DNA from: an uncultured Bacteroidales bacterium
GTDB taxonomy: Bacteria; Bacteroidota; Bacteroidia; Bacteroidales; F082
Length of the DNA stretch: 62,960 bases
Assembly: GCA_946184615.1 (NCBI GenBank)
Contig: CAMHFN010000014.1
Coordinates: 1 to 62,960 of the forward strand
Direction of reading: 5' to 3'
Shown here: positions 1 through 8,468 of the stretch, one piece after another
Layout of the letters: the number at the start of each line of letters is the position of its first letter
How positions within the stretch are numbered: position 1 is the stretch's first letter
Position numbers and translations under genes: made by a program
Notes under the pieces: model-generated
Database searches by the model: none
What the model saw: the letters and a program-made list of their open reading frames with translations, nothing else
What the model was told of the DNA's origin: nothing

Positions 1-918
1 GCCATCCAGAACATCGTCCGCGACTTCTTCAAGAAGGAGCCTTCAAAGGGCGTCAACCCCGACGAGGTGGTCGCCATCGGCGCCTCCATCCAGGGCGGCG
101 TGCTCACCGGCGAGGTGAAAGACGTGCTGCTGCTTGATGTCACCCCGCTGTCACTGGGTATCGAGACCCTCGGTGGCGTGATGACCAAACTCATCGAGAG
201 CAACACCACCATCCCGACCAAGAAGTCGGAGGTGTTCTCCACCGCTGTCGACAACCAGCCCAGCGTCGAGATTCACGTGCTGCAAGGCGAGCGTCCCATG
301 GCCAACCAGAACAAGACCATCGGCCGTTTCATCCTCGACAGCATCCCACCAGCGCCGCGTGGTGTCCCGCAAATTGAAGTCACCTTCGACATCGACTCCA
401 ACGGCATCCTGAACGTAAGCGCTAAGGACAAGGCCACGGGCAAAACCCAGAGCATCCGTATCGAGGCCTCTTCCGGCTTGACCGATGCCGAGATCGAGCG
501 CATGAAGAACGAAGCTGCGGCCAACGCCGAAGCCGACAAGAAGGAACGTGAACGCATCGACAAGCTCAACCAAGCCGACAGCGTGATCTTCCAGACCGAG
601 AAGCAGCTAAAGGAATACGGCGACAAACTTCCGGCCGACAAGAAGTCAGAGATTGAGGCTGCCCTCGCCAAGCTGAAGAGTGCCCACGAGGCCAAAGACA
701 TCGCTGGCATCGACACTGCCATGAACGAGATGAACGCCATCTGGCAGAAAGCCTCCGAGGAGATGTACAAGAACGCCGGTGCCCAAGGCGGCCCGCAAGG
801 CGGCTTCGACCCGAACAACATGGGCGGCGGCTTCCAAGGCGACAACCCCGGCCAGAACAACGGCAACAAAGGTAACGACGACAACGTCACCGACGCCGAC
901 TTTGAGGAGGTGAAATAG
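1..918 (+). CDS. dnaK: Chaperone DnaK (Hsp70), C-terminal part; 5' end outside the window
   Basis: This is the last 305 residues of the ATP-dependent chaperone DnaK, which binds exposed hydrophobic stretches of client proteins with DnaJ and GrpE in the cytoplasm. The reading frame is open from base 1. It shows the end of the nucleotide-binding domain ([10 protein letters not shown]), the hallmark interdomain linker ([14 protein letters not shown]), the beta substrate-binding domain, the helical lid, and a Gly/Asn/Gln-rich tail ending DADFEEVK, typical of bacterial Hsp70s. The visible part matches the C-terminal half of a normal DnaK of about 640 residues. A hairpin terminator follows 24 bases after the stop, so the gene ends its transcription unit and is independent of the defence locus downstream. 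Confidence 0.97.
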   Translation, partial: AIQNIVRDFFKKEPSKGVNPDEVVAIGASIQGGVLTGEVKDVLLLDVTPLSLGIETLGGVMTKLIESNTTIPTKKSEVFSTAVDNQPSVEIHVLQGERPMANQNKTIGRFILDSIPPAPRGVPQIEVTFDIDSNGILNVSAKDKATGKTQSIRIEASSGLTDAEIERMKNEAAANAEADKKERERIDKLNQADSVIFQTEKQLKEYGDKLPADKKSEIEAALAKLKSAHEAKDIAGIDTAMNEMNAIWQKASEEMYKNAGAQGGPQGGFDPNNMGGGFQGDNPGQNNGNKGNDDNVTDADFEEVK

Positions 919-942
919 TCCTTGGTTTTAATAATTCTAATT

Positions 943-976
943 AAGAGGTGCGGTCATACAATCGCACCTCTTTTTT
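943..976 (+). terminator. Rho-independent terminator of dnaK
   Basis: A perfect 10-bp inverted repeat (AAGAGGTGCG / CGCACCTCTT) around a 10-base loop runs directly into a T tract. It lies just after the dnaK stop codon. Confidence 0.9.
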
Positions 977-993
977 CGTTATCCCTTAAAATT

Positions 994-1037
994 TCCGTAA
1001 AAAAATTACGGATTATTGAAAAATGTTATTATATTTG
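994..1037 (+). promoter_or_regulatory. Promoter of the RloAB-like pair with an overlapping 7-bp palindrome
   Basis: TATATTTG at 1030-1037 matches the Bacteroidota -7 box TAnnTTTG and lies 25 bases before the ATG of the first ATPase gene. I do not see a convincing TTTG -33 box. A perfect inverted repeat, TCCGTAA-N5-TTACGGA, lies at 994-1012 where the upstream promoter region would be. That position fits an operator for a repressor, which is inference; it could also be a small secondary terminator stem. Confidence 0.55.
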
Positions 1038-1062
1038 CACCGAAAACCATTAGGGAACAACT

Positions 1063-2166
1063 ATGCTTATCAAATTTGCCGTAAAAAACTTTCGAGGCTT
1101 TGCCGAAAAAATTGAGTGGGACTTGTCACACCCAAGCAATTATGAATTCAACAAAAACGCCATAAAAGATGGCTTTATCAAGAACGGCATTATCTATGGG
1201 CCCAATGGATCCGGAAAATCAAATTTCGCATTGGCCCTTTTCGACATTGAGAACCATCTTTCCGTAAAATGGAAAAAAGCGGATTATTATTCGAACTTTG
1301 TCTATACAGGCAATCCGAACTCTCCCGTGGAGTTTGATTATGTTTTTAAATTTGATGATGATCTTTTGGAATATAGTTATTCAAAGAATTCTACCGGGTT
1401 GCTTGTTGCTGAATCACTGATAGTGAATCACAAACAAGTATTCAAGAGGAATAGTTCCATCTTTGAAATTGATGATGAGCAATTCAAGGTTGATGCTACG
1501 GTGAAAGAAAACTTCAAGCAGAATGTAAACAGCGTTTCTGTTATCAGTTTTCTAATAGCCTCATACCCTTTTCCACAGGATCATTACATCATAAAACTGA
1601 TCATGTTTGTCAACTCCATGCTGTGGTTCAAGAATTTGGACAGCCGTGAATTCATTGGTCTTGAAACTGCAAGTTTTGGTTTAGAGGAGTTTATCATCCA
1701 GAACAAGTATGTCGATGATTACTCTAAATTTTTATCAAAAGTGAGCGAACAAGAATTCAAATTCGTCTCTCCCAAAGAAGGTGACAAAATTTTGTACTGC
1801 GAAATTGGAGGCAACACAATTCCATTCTTGTCAATAGCATCAACAGGAACGAAAGCACTAGAATTATTATATGTGTGGATTAAGAGAATGTCCGATGCTT
1901 CTTTCGTTTTTATTGATGAATTTGACGCTTTCTATCATTTCAAACTTTCGTTCGAAGTATGCAAGCTGTTGTTTAACATGGATTGCCAAGTTTTCACTTC
2001 TTCCCACAACACCTACTTGATGACGAACGAATTGTTGCGCCCCGATTGTAATTTCATCCTGCAAAACAATAAGATAAAACCTCTTCAGGCTTGCACTGAA
2101 AAGGAGTTGAGATTTGGACATAACATTGAGAAAATCTATAGAGCCAACGCTTTCCATGTCGAATAA
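1063..2166 (+). CDS. AAA/ABC-type ATPase, RloA-like (defence)
   Basis: This 367-residue ATPase belongs to the AAA_15/AAA_21 group found in RloA, AriA and OLD-type defence proteins. Residues 1-20 form the typical opening strand (IKFAVKNFRGF). The Walker A motif GPNGSGKS is at residues 46-53, the Walker B motif FVFIDEFD near 280-287, and a switch-like SSHN lies about 20 residues later. The C-terminal stretch with FGHNIEKIYRANAF resembles the end of RloA-type ATPases. Its stop overlaps the start of the next gene by 11 bases, so the two products are probably made together and act as an ATPase-effector pair. It sits directly upstream of a type I hsd operon, where RloA/RloB genes were originally noted in Campylobacter. 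Its role as a phage sensor is inferred. Confidence 0.75.
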   Translation: MLIKFAVKNFRGFAEKIEWDLSHPSNYEFNKNAIKDGFIKNGIIYGPNGSGKSNFALALFDIENHLSVKWKKADYYSNFVYTGNPNSPVEFDYVFKFDDDLLEYSYSKNSTGLLVAESLIVNHKQVFKRNSSIFEIDDEQFKVDATVKENFKQNVNSVSVISFLIASYPFPQDHYIIKLIMFVNSMLWFKNLDSREFIGLETASFGLEEFIIQNKYVDDYSKFLSKVSEQEFKFVSPKEGDKILYCEIGGNTIPFLSIASTGTKALELLYVWIKRMSDASFVFIDEFDAFYHFKLSFEVCKLLFNMDCQVFTSSHNTYLMTNELLRPDCNFILQNNKIKPLQACTEKELRFGHNIEKIYRANAFHVE

Positions 2167-2947
2167 CGAGTTACATCTTTTCGTGTTTGAGGGTGTTCGA
2201 GCAGAGTCAATCTATGTGGAAAAGCTCGAGCAAAACTTCCTTGGCAAAAGGATTTCGGTAAAGTGTGTCTATGATGCCGAGATCTACCAGTTGTACAAAC
2301 AACTGAAAGCCGAGGATTTTGCATTCGATATGGTGGATCTACTCAAAGAACGCAGCAAAGAAAATGCAGAACTATTGTGCGACTATACTCGCGACAGTTT
2401 CGCCTATGTTTACTTGTTCTTTGACTATGATGCGCACTCCACCATGGCCGATGATGACAAAATTGCGGAGATGCTTAAGTTTTTTGACAACGAAACCGAA
2501 AACGGACTGCTCTATATCAGTTATCCAATGTTAGAGGCCATACGCCATTATAAAGACAAGGAGGGTTTCAAGGAACTTACCGTAAAATGCAAGCGGGCTA
2601 ACTGTCCTTACAAAAACGAATGTGAAGACGTTGTAGCCTGTATGAAAGAGCCTCATTACAAGACAGTCTCAGCATCGGAGTGTCGTCCACAACTGACAAA
2701 CATCAACCAATACACCAAGGAAGTTTGGCAAGAACTCATTCGTGCACATGTTTCCAAAATGAATTATTTGGTGCATGACGTTTTCGACCTACCCAACAAA
2801 ATAGAATCTCAAAGCACCATTTTCGAAAAGCAACAAGAGAAGCATATCAACCACAAATGCCCAGAGGTCGCGGTTTTAAGCGCTTTTCCCATTTACGTGC
2901 TGGACTATTATGGAGTTGAGGGATTGAAAAAGAAATTGGAGGATTGA
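2156..2947 (+). CDS. RloB-like / TOPRIM-like putative nuclease partner
   Basis: This 263-residue protein starts at the ATG at 2156, overlapping the ATPase stop; the upstream frame extension is antisense-like and ignored. The layout resembles RloB/DUF4435 proteins with a TOPRIM-type acidic core. A glutamate follows a hydrophobic strand (LFVFEG, E12), an acidic DxD motif follows the next strand (YLFFDYDAH, D90 and D92), and ISYPMLEAIRHY resembles the SNPxFE-type motif of RloB. An insertion at residues 145-162 holds four cysteines with spacing C-x4-C-x5-C-x5-C, a possible metal site. It is probably the toxic nuclease effector of the pair, comparable in layout to PARIS (AriA/AriB). Assignment between RloB and AriB is uncertain, and nuclease activity is inferred. 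Confidence 0.6.
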   Translation: MSNNELHLFVFEGVRAESIYVEKLEQNFLGKRISVKCVYDAEIYQLYKQLKAEDFAFDMVDLLKERSKENAELLCDYTRDSFAYVYLFFDYDAHSTMADDDKIAEMLKFFDNETENGLLYISYPMLEAIRHYKDKEGFKELTVKCKRANCPYKNECEDVVACMKEPHYKTVSASECRPQLTNINQYTKEVWQELIRAHVSKMNYLVHDVFDLPNKIESQSTIFEKQQEKHINHKCPEVAVLSAFPIYVLDYYGVEGLKKKLED

Positions 2948-3063
2948 CAGAAGACCTTCGAGAAGCTTTTTTATTTCTCTTTTTCCTCTTGCCTATTTCA
3001 AAAAAAAATCCAAAATTTGCTATCTGAATTAATAATCAGGTCGGATACAAATTATTTCTATAC

Positions 3064-5630
3064 ATGTCGAGAAAAACAAAAGTCTCGCTGTCGAGGCTTG
3101 AATCTTTTTTGAAAGCCCAATGCGACCGCCTGCGTACCAGCATGGATGCCGCTGAATACAAGAACTATATCATCGCATTGCTTTTTGTGAAGCGCATCAA
3201 CGACCAGTTTGAAATTGACAGATTGGCCTTGAAAGATAACTTGAAAAAGCAATATCCCGATGCCGATGAGGCAACCATCGAAGAGGAATTGGACATTCCT
3301 TCAAAATACAATTGTTATGTGCCTACCTTGGCCAGATGGAAATATCTGCTTCACCCAATGAATGAAGAAGGAGAGGAACTTAGCTACGGCGATGCCATCA
3401 CCACGGCATTGGCTGAAGTGGAGAAAAACAATTCAGCATTGTTGTCGGGTGTGCTGAGCAAGACCAAATTCAACGAACTCAATACCAAAGGCGAGCGTGT
3501 GTTGGATGAGGAGACGCTCAGTGCTTTGCTCAAGGATTTCAACGATTTCCCAAAACTACAAGATGAAATTTCGAGTTTCCTGACCTGTTGGGTGCCGCAT
3601 ACGAGTATCTGATTAAGTTTTTCGCCGAAAGCGCAGGAAAGAAAGCAGGTGAATTCTATACGCCGTCGGAGGTGGTGTATCTGATGGGCCAGATTCTTCA
3701 ACCTAAGGAGACCGATGAAATATGCGACCCGACCGTTGGTTCGGGCGGTCTGCTGATTACCATGCATAACTATGTGGAAAACCGTTACGGCAGTGCAGAA
3801 AAACTGACTTTGCACGGACAGGAGAAGTTCGACAGTCCTTATCAGATGTGCAAGATGAACATGATTTTCCACAACATCCGCAATGCACGTATCGAACAAG
3901 GCGACACGCTTCTCGACCCGAAGTTAGTCACTGGAGGCACACTCAACCAATATGACATCGTGGTGGCCAATCCGCCGTTTTCGCAGAACTACACCACCGC
4001 CAACATGAAGTTCAAGGAGCGCTTCCAGAACTGGATGAGCAAGAAGAAACAGGCCGATTTTATGTTTGTGCAACACATGATTTCGGTTTTGAAAAACAAT
4101 GGCCGCATGGCTGTAGTGATGCCTCATGGTGTGTTGTTCCGTGGCGGCGAGGAGCAGAAAATGCGCCAACGTCTCATCATGGGCAGCGACATCAACCCGG
4201 CTTGCATCCTTGAATGTGTCATCGGACTGCCGCAAGGACTGTTTTACGGCACGGGCATCCCTGCCTCCTTGCTGATTATTAACAAGGCCGACGCCACCAA
4301 TCGCAAGGGTGTGTTCTTCATCAATGCCGACCGCGAATACAAGGAAGGAAAAAACCAAAATTCGCTGCGTCCCGAGGACATCGAGAAGATTAGCTTCGTC
4401 TATCACAACAAGAAAGAGATTCCTGGCTACAGCCGTTTGGTGAGCAAGGAAACGCTGGCCGAAGAGGACTACAATTGCAATATCCGTCGCTATGTGGACA
4501 ATTCCGAGGCTCCTACGCCACAAGATGTGAAAGCGCATATCAATGGGGGCATTCCTGCCAAGGAAATCGATGAATTGAAGCCTGTTTTTGATTGTTACAA
4601 AGGCTTGCAGGAAAAACTGTTTACGGAGGCAACCGACGGTTACGCCGATTTTACGGATGCTGTCTCTGAAAAGGCTGACATCAAGAGCATTATAGCCGAA
4701 AGTGATGGCAAAAAGCAAGTTATGGAAAGCTATAGCACAGCGATAGATGCTTTTTGGAACGCTTCGGATGCCGATTTGAATGCCTTGCATGGGGGCAGTT
4801 TGTTCGATTTCAACCACAACCTCACCGACCGTTTTGTGAGTGAGCTTGCCCAACTTTCAGTGCTCGATGAATACCAGATTCGTGGCTCGTTTGCCCATTT
4901 CTCCGACGCGCTCAAAAGTGACTTCCGCAGTGTGCAGTCGAGCGGCTGGACGGCTGAACTCATTCCTGACGACGAACTGATTGCCAATGAGTTTCCCGAA
5001 GTGCTGGCCGACCTCAAGCGTCTGGAAAGCCGTCGCGATGAGTTGGAAGCCAAGTTTGCCGAGATTGCCGATATGGACCCCGAAGAATGGGATGCCGAGC
5101 AATATGAGGTGATGCCGAAGACTGTGATTTCGGAGATTAAAGGCGAGATTAAGGAACTGAAGGCGCAGAGGCGCGAACTTGCCAAGCAACAAAAGACTTT
5201 GGAAAAGCGTCGCAAATTAGGTGTCAATGTAAATATTGAGCTTGACGAGTGTATCAAGGAAATTACCGGGTTGGATCCCAAAATTGCCGACAAGGAAGCA
5301 GGCATCGCCAAACATGTGGCTTTGGAAAACGAGCTGAAAGACTGCCGCAAGAAAATCCGCGAGATAGAGGTAAGCAAGGAAGCCTTGGCCGACAAAGCCC
5401 GCGAGCAGATTTCAGACGATGATGCCCGCCGGTTGATTACCGCCCGTTGGCTCAACAGCTTGCATGAGATTATCAATGTGTATCTCGAAGCCCATGCGCG
5501 CGGTTTGCAGCAAAAAGTGGAATTGATTTATGACAAGTATTCCGTCACGCTTTGCACCTTGGTTGCCGAACGCGACAAGGCAACGGAAGAGTTGAACGGC
5601 TATTTGGCGGAATTGAGGTATATTCAATGA
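3064..5630 (+). pseudogene. hsdM: Type I restriction-modification methyltransferase subunit HsdM, split by a frameshift
   Basis: HsdM is the N6-adenine methyltransferase subunit of a type I system. The N-terminal helical domain (MSRKTKVSLSRLESFLKA onward) is in one frame up to about 3566. The rest, starting QD-E with FEFPDLLGAAYEYLIK, is in the -1 frame. One lost base in GATGAAATTTCG at 3563-3574 explains it, and adding one base restores a continuous protein of about 855 residues. The catalytic part has motif I (DPTVGSGGLL, near 3726) and motif IV NPPF (3969-3980). A long C-terminal region from about 4600 is rich in Glu, Lys and Arg and probably coiled coil. Without correction the first frame stops at 3612, leaving a 182-residue stub. 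Sequencing error, recent mutation or -1 slippage cannot be told apart here. Confidence 0.85.
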
Positions 5631-5670
5631 AAAATGATTGATGAATAATGAACAATTAAAAAAATGCAAT

Positions 5671-5957
5671 ATGAAAAAAAACGGAATTGATATCTTTTTG
5701 GAGAACAATAACGGTGTCCAAGTAGAAGAGAAAAACAAAAAGGTTTTTGTGTCAAATTGTTGGGGAGACGATTCGTTTCATTTTGAATTTAAGAATAAAG
5801 CAACAATGTCTTTTTTGAAGACAATGGTTTTCCCTAAGGATTTATTTGCAATATATCATAAAGATAAGAGCCTATATGAATTTGTTTTTTTGCCATTACC
5901 TGAAAAATATACGCGTTCTTTCGATTATGTATATCAAGGAAAAACATTTAAACTATA
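5671..5957 (+). pseudogene. Putative HEPN-domain protein, 5' part, cut by transposon insertion
   Basis: This is the first 95 codons plus two bases of a gene whose remainder lies at 14055-14984, beyond the inserted element. The frame runs MKKNGIDIFLENN to GKTFKL; its stop TAG is made of the last two bases of the target site (TA) and the first base of the transposon (G). Joining across one copy of the target gives the uninterrupted reading FKLYYGAPSS. I prefer ATG 5671 to ATG 5641 because the bases between look like intergenic filler. It follows hsdM by 40 bases, so it was originally cargo between hsdM and hsdS. The N-terminal part has mixed alpha/beta character and I do not recognise its family. 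As it stands the product would be a truncated peptide. Confidence 0.85.
5950..5957. repeat. Left copy of the 8-bp target site duplication (AAACTATA)
   Basis: AAACTATA directly abuts the left terminal repeat and recurs at 14055-14062 directly after the right one. Eight-base AT-rich duplications are expected for IS1595-family insertion. Confidence 0.95.
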
Positions 5958-5987
5958 GGTGACTATATACCTCAATACCCTAAATCT
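5958..5987 (+). repeat. Left terminal inverted repeat of the transposon (30 bp)
   Basis: It begins GGTGACTATATACCTC and is identical over all 30 bases to the reverse complement of 14025-14054; similarity ends sharply after base 30. Confidence 0.97.
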
Positions 5988-6024
5988 AAAACCTTGAATT
6001 AAATTTCGATTTTATTGACTTACT

Positions 6025-6059
6025 AAATATCGTTGCGAATTTTCGTGACGATATTTTTT
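6025..6059 (+). terminator. Hairpin with T tract just inside the left end of the transposon
   Basis: AAATATCGT and ACGATATTT form a 9-bp stem around a 14-base loop, followed by further Ts. It would stop transcripts entering from the hsdM side and so insulate the transposase from the host operon. Confidence 0.7.
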
Positions 6060-6126
6060 ACAAAAAAAAATTTTTTCAAAATCTGTTTCAAAAAATTTGG
6101 TTGCTGTTATTAATGTAATAGATAAC

Positions 6127-6333
6127 ACCGATTAAAAATGATAGTAAAAGCAACTCATAACACGTCATAGGTTTATGAATGAACGTGTTTTAGTATATAA
6201 ATACAGCTACCCAGCAATTAACCCCGCAAATGGTAAGTTGGTTTGGGTAGCTGTATATGAAGCTGTAAAGCCTTGATTTAAACAATTCCGCTAATTTCTT
6301 TGACTAATTTGTACGGATATCATTTTAATCGGT
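6127..6333. other. Structured non-coding region between transposon end and transposase
   Basis: The stretch 5988-6556 contains no credible gene. Within it, a near-perfect outer inverted repeat (ACCGATTAAAAATGATA at 6127-6143 against TATCATTTTAATCGGT at 6318-6333, one extra A) encloses two further palindromes. These are AACACGT/ACGTGTT (6159-6165 and 6183-6189) and a 13-bp stem ATACAGCTACCCA/TGGGTAGCTGTAT (6201-6213 and 6244-6256). The nested layout could be a folded RNA upstream of the transposase, a transposase or host-factor binding region, or the remains of a nested miniature element. I do not recognise a known family. Confidence 0.5.
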
Positions 6334-6556
6334 ATTATTAACGTTGCTAATATCGTACAAAATCATTGAAATTAACGGATTTCGTATTTGTTCATTAAAT
6401 TGTTGAAAAATTCTTTTAACGCTCACAACTTGCAGACAATCAACGCTGTAAGACAAACTACCCAGCGTTTTATTGGCAAATTTGACTAAAAATCGCCAAA
6501 CTACTTTTTTCTGCAAAGTTTATATACTCAGAATCTCTAATGATTCTGTGATAGTC

Positions 6557-7597
6557 ATGAGTACAAAATCCTACTTCAACAAACGCTACGATTCATTGAT
6601 TGAGTTCTGTAAAGCATTCTCTACAGAGAAACGTTGTATAAATTTCCTTGAACGTAAACGCTGGGCTGACGGAGTTGTCTCGCCTTACGATGAAACTTCA
6701 AAAGTCTATAAGCGTGGCGATGGTCTGTATCGTTGCAAGAATACGGGTAAGAACTTCAACGTAAGAATCGGAACTATCTTTCAAGAAAGCAAAGTCTCAT
6801 TAACAAAGTGGTTTATTGCTATCTATCTGTTAGAGACACGTTCAAAAGGAATTTCATCCGCACAACTCGCAAAGGATTTAAACCTCACGCAGAAAACTGC
6901 TTGGTACATGCTGCACAAAATCCGTCTTTGCATGGAATATAAAGGCGAAAAGTTTGATGGTGAAGTAGAATTGGACGAAACTTTTGTGGGCGGCAAGAAT
7001 CACAACCGTCATAGTAAGTACAAAATCAGAAACGCCCAAGGTCGCAGTTTCAAAGACAAGGTGCCTGTAATGGGTCTGTTGCAGCGTGATTCTAAAGGAG
7101 GCGGTGATAAGGTTATGTGTTTTCAAATCAACGATACATCTTGGAAGCCGTTGACTCGTCATATTATTACACACGTTAAAAGAAATGTTACGCTATATAT
7201 GGACGATTGGCGGGGTTATCGGGTTGTAAATAAGGTTTACAAAAGCAGCGTTGTTGACCACGGACACGGCATCTACGTTGACGGAAATACTTATACGAAT
7301 ACGATTGAGGCGTTTTGGAGTAACTACTGCAAGCGTCCTATTAACAGCACTTACAGCTCTATTAGTAAACACCATATGCAAAAGTATTTCGATGAGTTTG
7401 CGTGGCGTTATAATACCCGCAAAGTTTCTTTTAGTGAAAGGTTTGATTTGTTCTTTACGAACATCGAACATTTAGTAACTCACAAAGAATTGATTAAAGG
7501 AAATGGAAATCGCAGGAAACAAACCCTCAAACAAGTTGCAGAAATGCAAAGAGCGCAAAGGGCAGCGCAGCAAGCAGCGCAAGACAACGCAGCGTAA
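6557..7597 (+). CDS. IS1595/ISXO2-like DDE transposase
   Basis: This 346-residue transposase would cut and join the element ends. I start it at ATG 6557 (MSTKSYFNKRY), since the upstream in-frame extension looks non-coding. Residues 25-65 are the usual N-terminal zinc-ribbon region, but it is degenerate: the first CPxC pair reads SPYD and the second CxxC reads CKNT. Residues 70-125 give the family pattern RIGTIF...KWF...KGISS.QLAKDL..TQKTAW.MLHKIR. The catalytic core has LDETFVGGK (D140), YMDDWRGY (D216/D217) and NTIEAFWSNYCKR (N248/E251), then KYFDEFAWRYNTR. It ends with a basic tail overlapping the next reading frame. The core motifs look intact and both element ends are perfect, so it may be active. 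Confidence 0.9.
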   Translation: MSTKSYFNKRYDSLIEFCKAFSTEKRCINFLERKRWADGVVSPYDETSKVYKRGDGLYRCKNTGKNFNVRIGTIFQESKVSLTKWFIAIYLLETRSKGISSAQLAKDLNLTQKTAWYMLHKIRLCMEYKGEKFDGEVELDETFVGGKNHNRHSKYKIRNAQGRSFKDKVPVMGLLQRDSKGGGDKVMCFQINDTSWKPLTRHIITHVKRNVTLYMDDWRGYRVVNKVYKSSVVDHGHGIYVDGNTYTNTIEAFWSNYCKRPINSTYSSISKHHMQKYFDEFAWRYNTRKVSFSERFDLFFTNIEHLVTHKELIKGNGNRRKQTLKQVAEMQRAQRAAQQAAQDNAA

Positions 7598-7967
7598 ACG
7601 ACCTTACATACCGCTAATTGATAGCAACGCCCCTTACTTTGTAAAACGCAGGCAAGAAATCGATGAAGAAATAAAGAGAAACAACGAAAATATGACACTC
7701 GAAGAAATCAACAATTTGAAGGTGTATTTAAAGATACCAATTACAACACGTCACAGCGACGATTTAACGATGTTTGATAAAGACAAAACCTATATCGTTG
7801 AAGGCAAAGAATTTTGCGAGAAGGATGTATATGGTGACGCTGTACGCTGTTGGTATGTTTCTACAGTCTTTGGAGCTGTCGAAAATAAACAAGACCTCAT
7901 CAATGAAATCGCTGAATGTGGTTGCATACCAACACTTGAAGAAAAAGTGAAAGGATTATTTAAATAA
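7503..7967 (+). CDS. Hypothetical protein in the transposon (154 aa)
   Basis: The family is not recognised. The frame opens at ATG 7503 inside the 3' end of the transposase gene. Its first 35 codons read as a Lys/Arg-rich segment that may simply be the out-of-frame basic tail of the transposase, so ATG 7692 (MTLEEINNLKVYLK) is a plausible later start giving 91 residues. The body is mixed alpha/beta with a strand-rich centre (KTYIVEGKEF, AVRCWYVSTV), and the end, IPTLEEKVKGLF, is helical. No signal peptide or membrane segment is visible. It is co-directional with the transposase and could be an accessory transposition protein or passenger; nothing in the sequence decides this. Confidence 0.5.
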   Translation: MEIAGNKPSNKLQKCKERKGQRSKQRKTTQRKRPYIPLIDSNAPYFVKRRQEIDEEIKRNNENMTLEEINNLKVYLKIPITTRHSDDLTMFDKDKTYIVEGKEFCEKDVYGDAVRCWYVSTVFGAVENKQDLINEIAECGCIPTLEEKVKGLFK

Positions 7968-8032
7968 ACGGATAAAATCTATGAATGAAGTTTATGTTTA
8001 TAAATGTTTCTATTATCATCCAGATGATGAGT

Positions 8033-8173
8033 ATGGATGAGCAACTTTATTTGCTTATTGATGCAATAGACCATGCTTATCTTAAAACCGATGGAACTTA
8101 TGGCGATTTATCATATGAAGTTTCGGATAAAGTTAAATACTTAAAATCTTCATTGAAACAACCTATTGAATAA
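8033..8173 (+). CDS. Small hypothetical protein in the transposon (46 aa)
   Basis: A short open frame starts at ATG 8033 (MDEQLYLLIDAIDHAYLKTD) and ends SSLKQPIE. A separate 19-codon frame starting at 7981 (MNEVYVYKCFYYH) stops exactly across this ATG, which could indicate coupling or chance. No family is recognised. It is acidic and predicted helical, with no export signal. Confidence is low because of the size. Confidence 0.3.
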   Translation: MDEQLYLLIDAIDHAYLKTDGTYGDLSYEVSDKVKYLKSSLKQPIE

Positions 8174-8256
8174 ACGATTCTCACAACTAAATGAGGATTT
8201 AGAATTTGATAAAAATAATTCAACAATAAATTTTTCACTATTCGCCAAACATTTTG

Positions 8257-8264
8257 TATATTTG
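8257..8264 (+). promoter_or_regulatory. Promoter -7 box TATATTTG inside the transposon
   Basis: This matches the Bacteroidota TAnnTTTG consensus. Transcription would begin near 8271, immediately before the long structured leader and about 200 bases before the next gene. A clear -33 box is not seen. Confidence 0.6.
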
Positions 8265-8270
8265 CACCGA

Positions 8271-8399
8271 CAATTGTGTCTCGACCTCGTGTTAAATCGC
8301 CAATTTCAACAAAGGTAAATACGAGACACAGACGGTGGTTCACATACGTGGGCTGCTTATCTGTGCGTATTTACAAGTGTTTGGCGATACTTCACGAGG
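8271..8399 (+). ncRNA. Candidate structured RNA (leader or free RNA) in the transposon
   Basis: Four helices nest in order. CCTCGTG (8285-8291) pairs with CACGAGG (8393-8399), and ATCGCCAA (8296-8303) pairs with TTGGCGAT (8381-8388). GTAAATACG (8315-8323) pairs with CGTATTTAC (8366-8374), and CACAGA (8327-8332) pairs with TCTGTG (8360-8365). This gives 30 perfect base pairs on one axis. An alternative 8-bp stem, GTGTCTCG (8276-8283) with CGAGACAC (8322-8329), competes with the two inner helices, so the RNA could switch between two folds. It lies just downstream of a promoter box and 70 bases before the next ORF. It does not resemble any riboswitch or ribozyme I know. Confidence 0.6.
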
Positions 8400-8468
8400 C
8401 GCATGGATTGCAGTCCACGTTTCTTTTAACAAGAACGTATCATTGTTTAACATAAAAAGTATCGCATT

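Noticed and set aside
3588..5630. Frame opening at TTG 3588 taken as a complete methyltransferase gene
   Set aside because: It lacks the HsdM N-terminal domain, which is present in the other frame just upstream; a frameshifted single gene explains both.
7981..8040. 19-codon frame (MNEVYVYKCFYYH...)
   Set aside because: Too short to support as a gene; its stop overlaps the next small ATG, which is mentioned with that feature.
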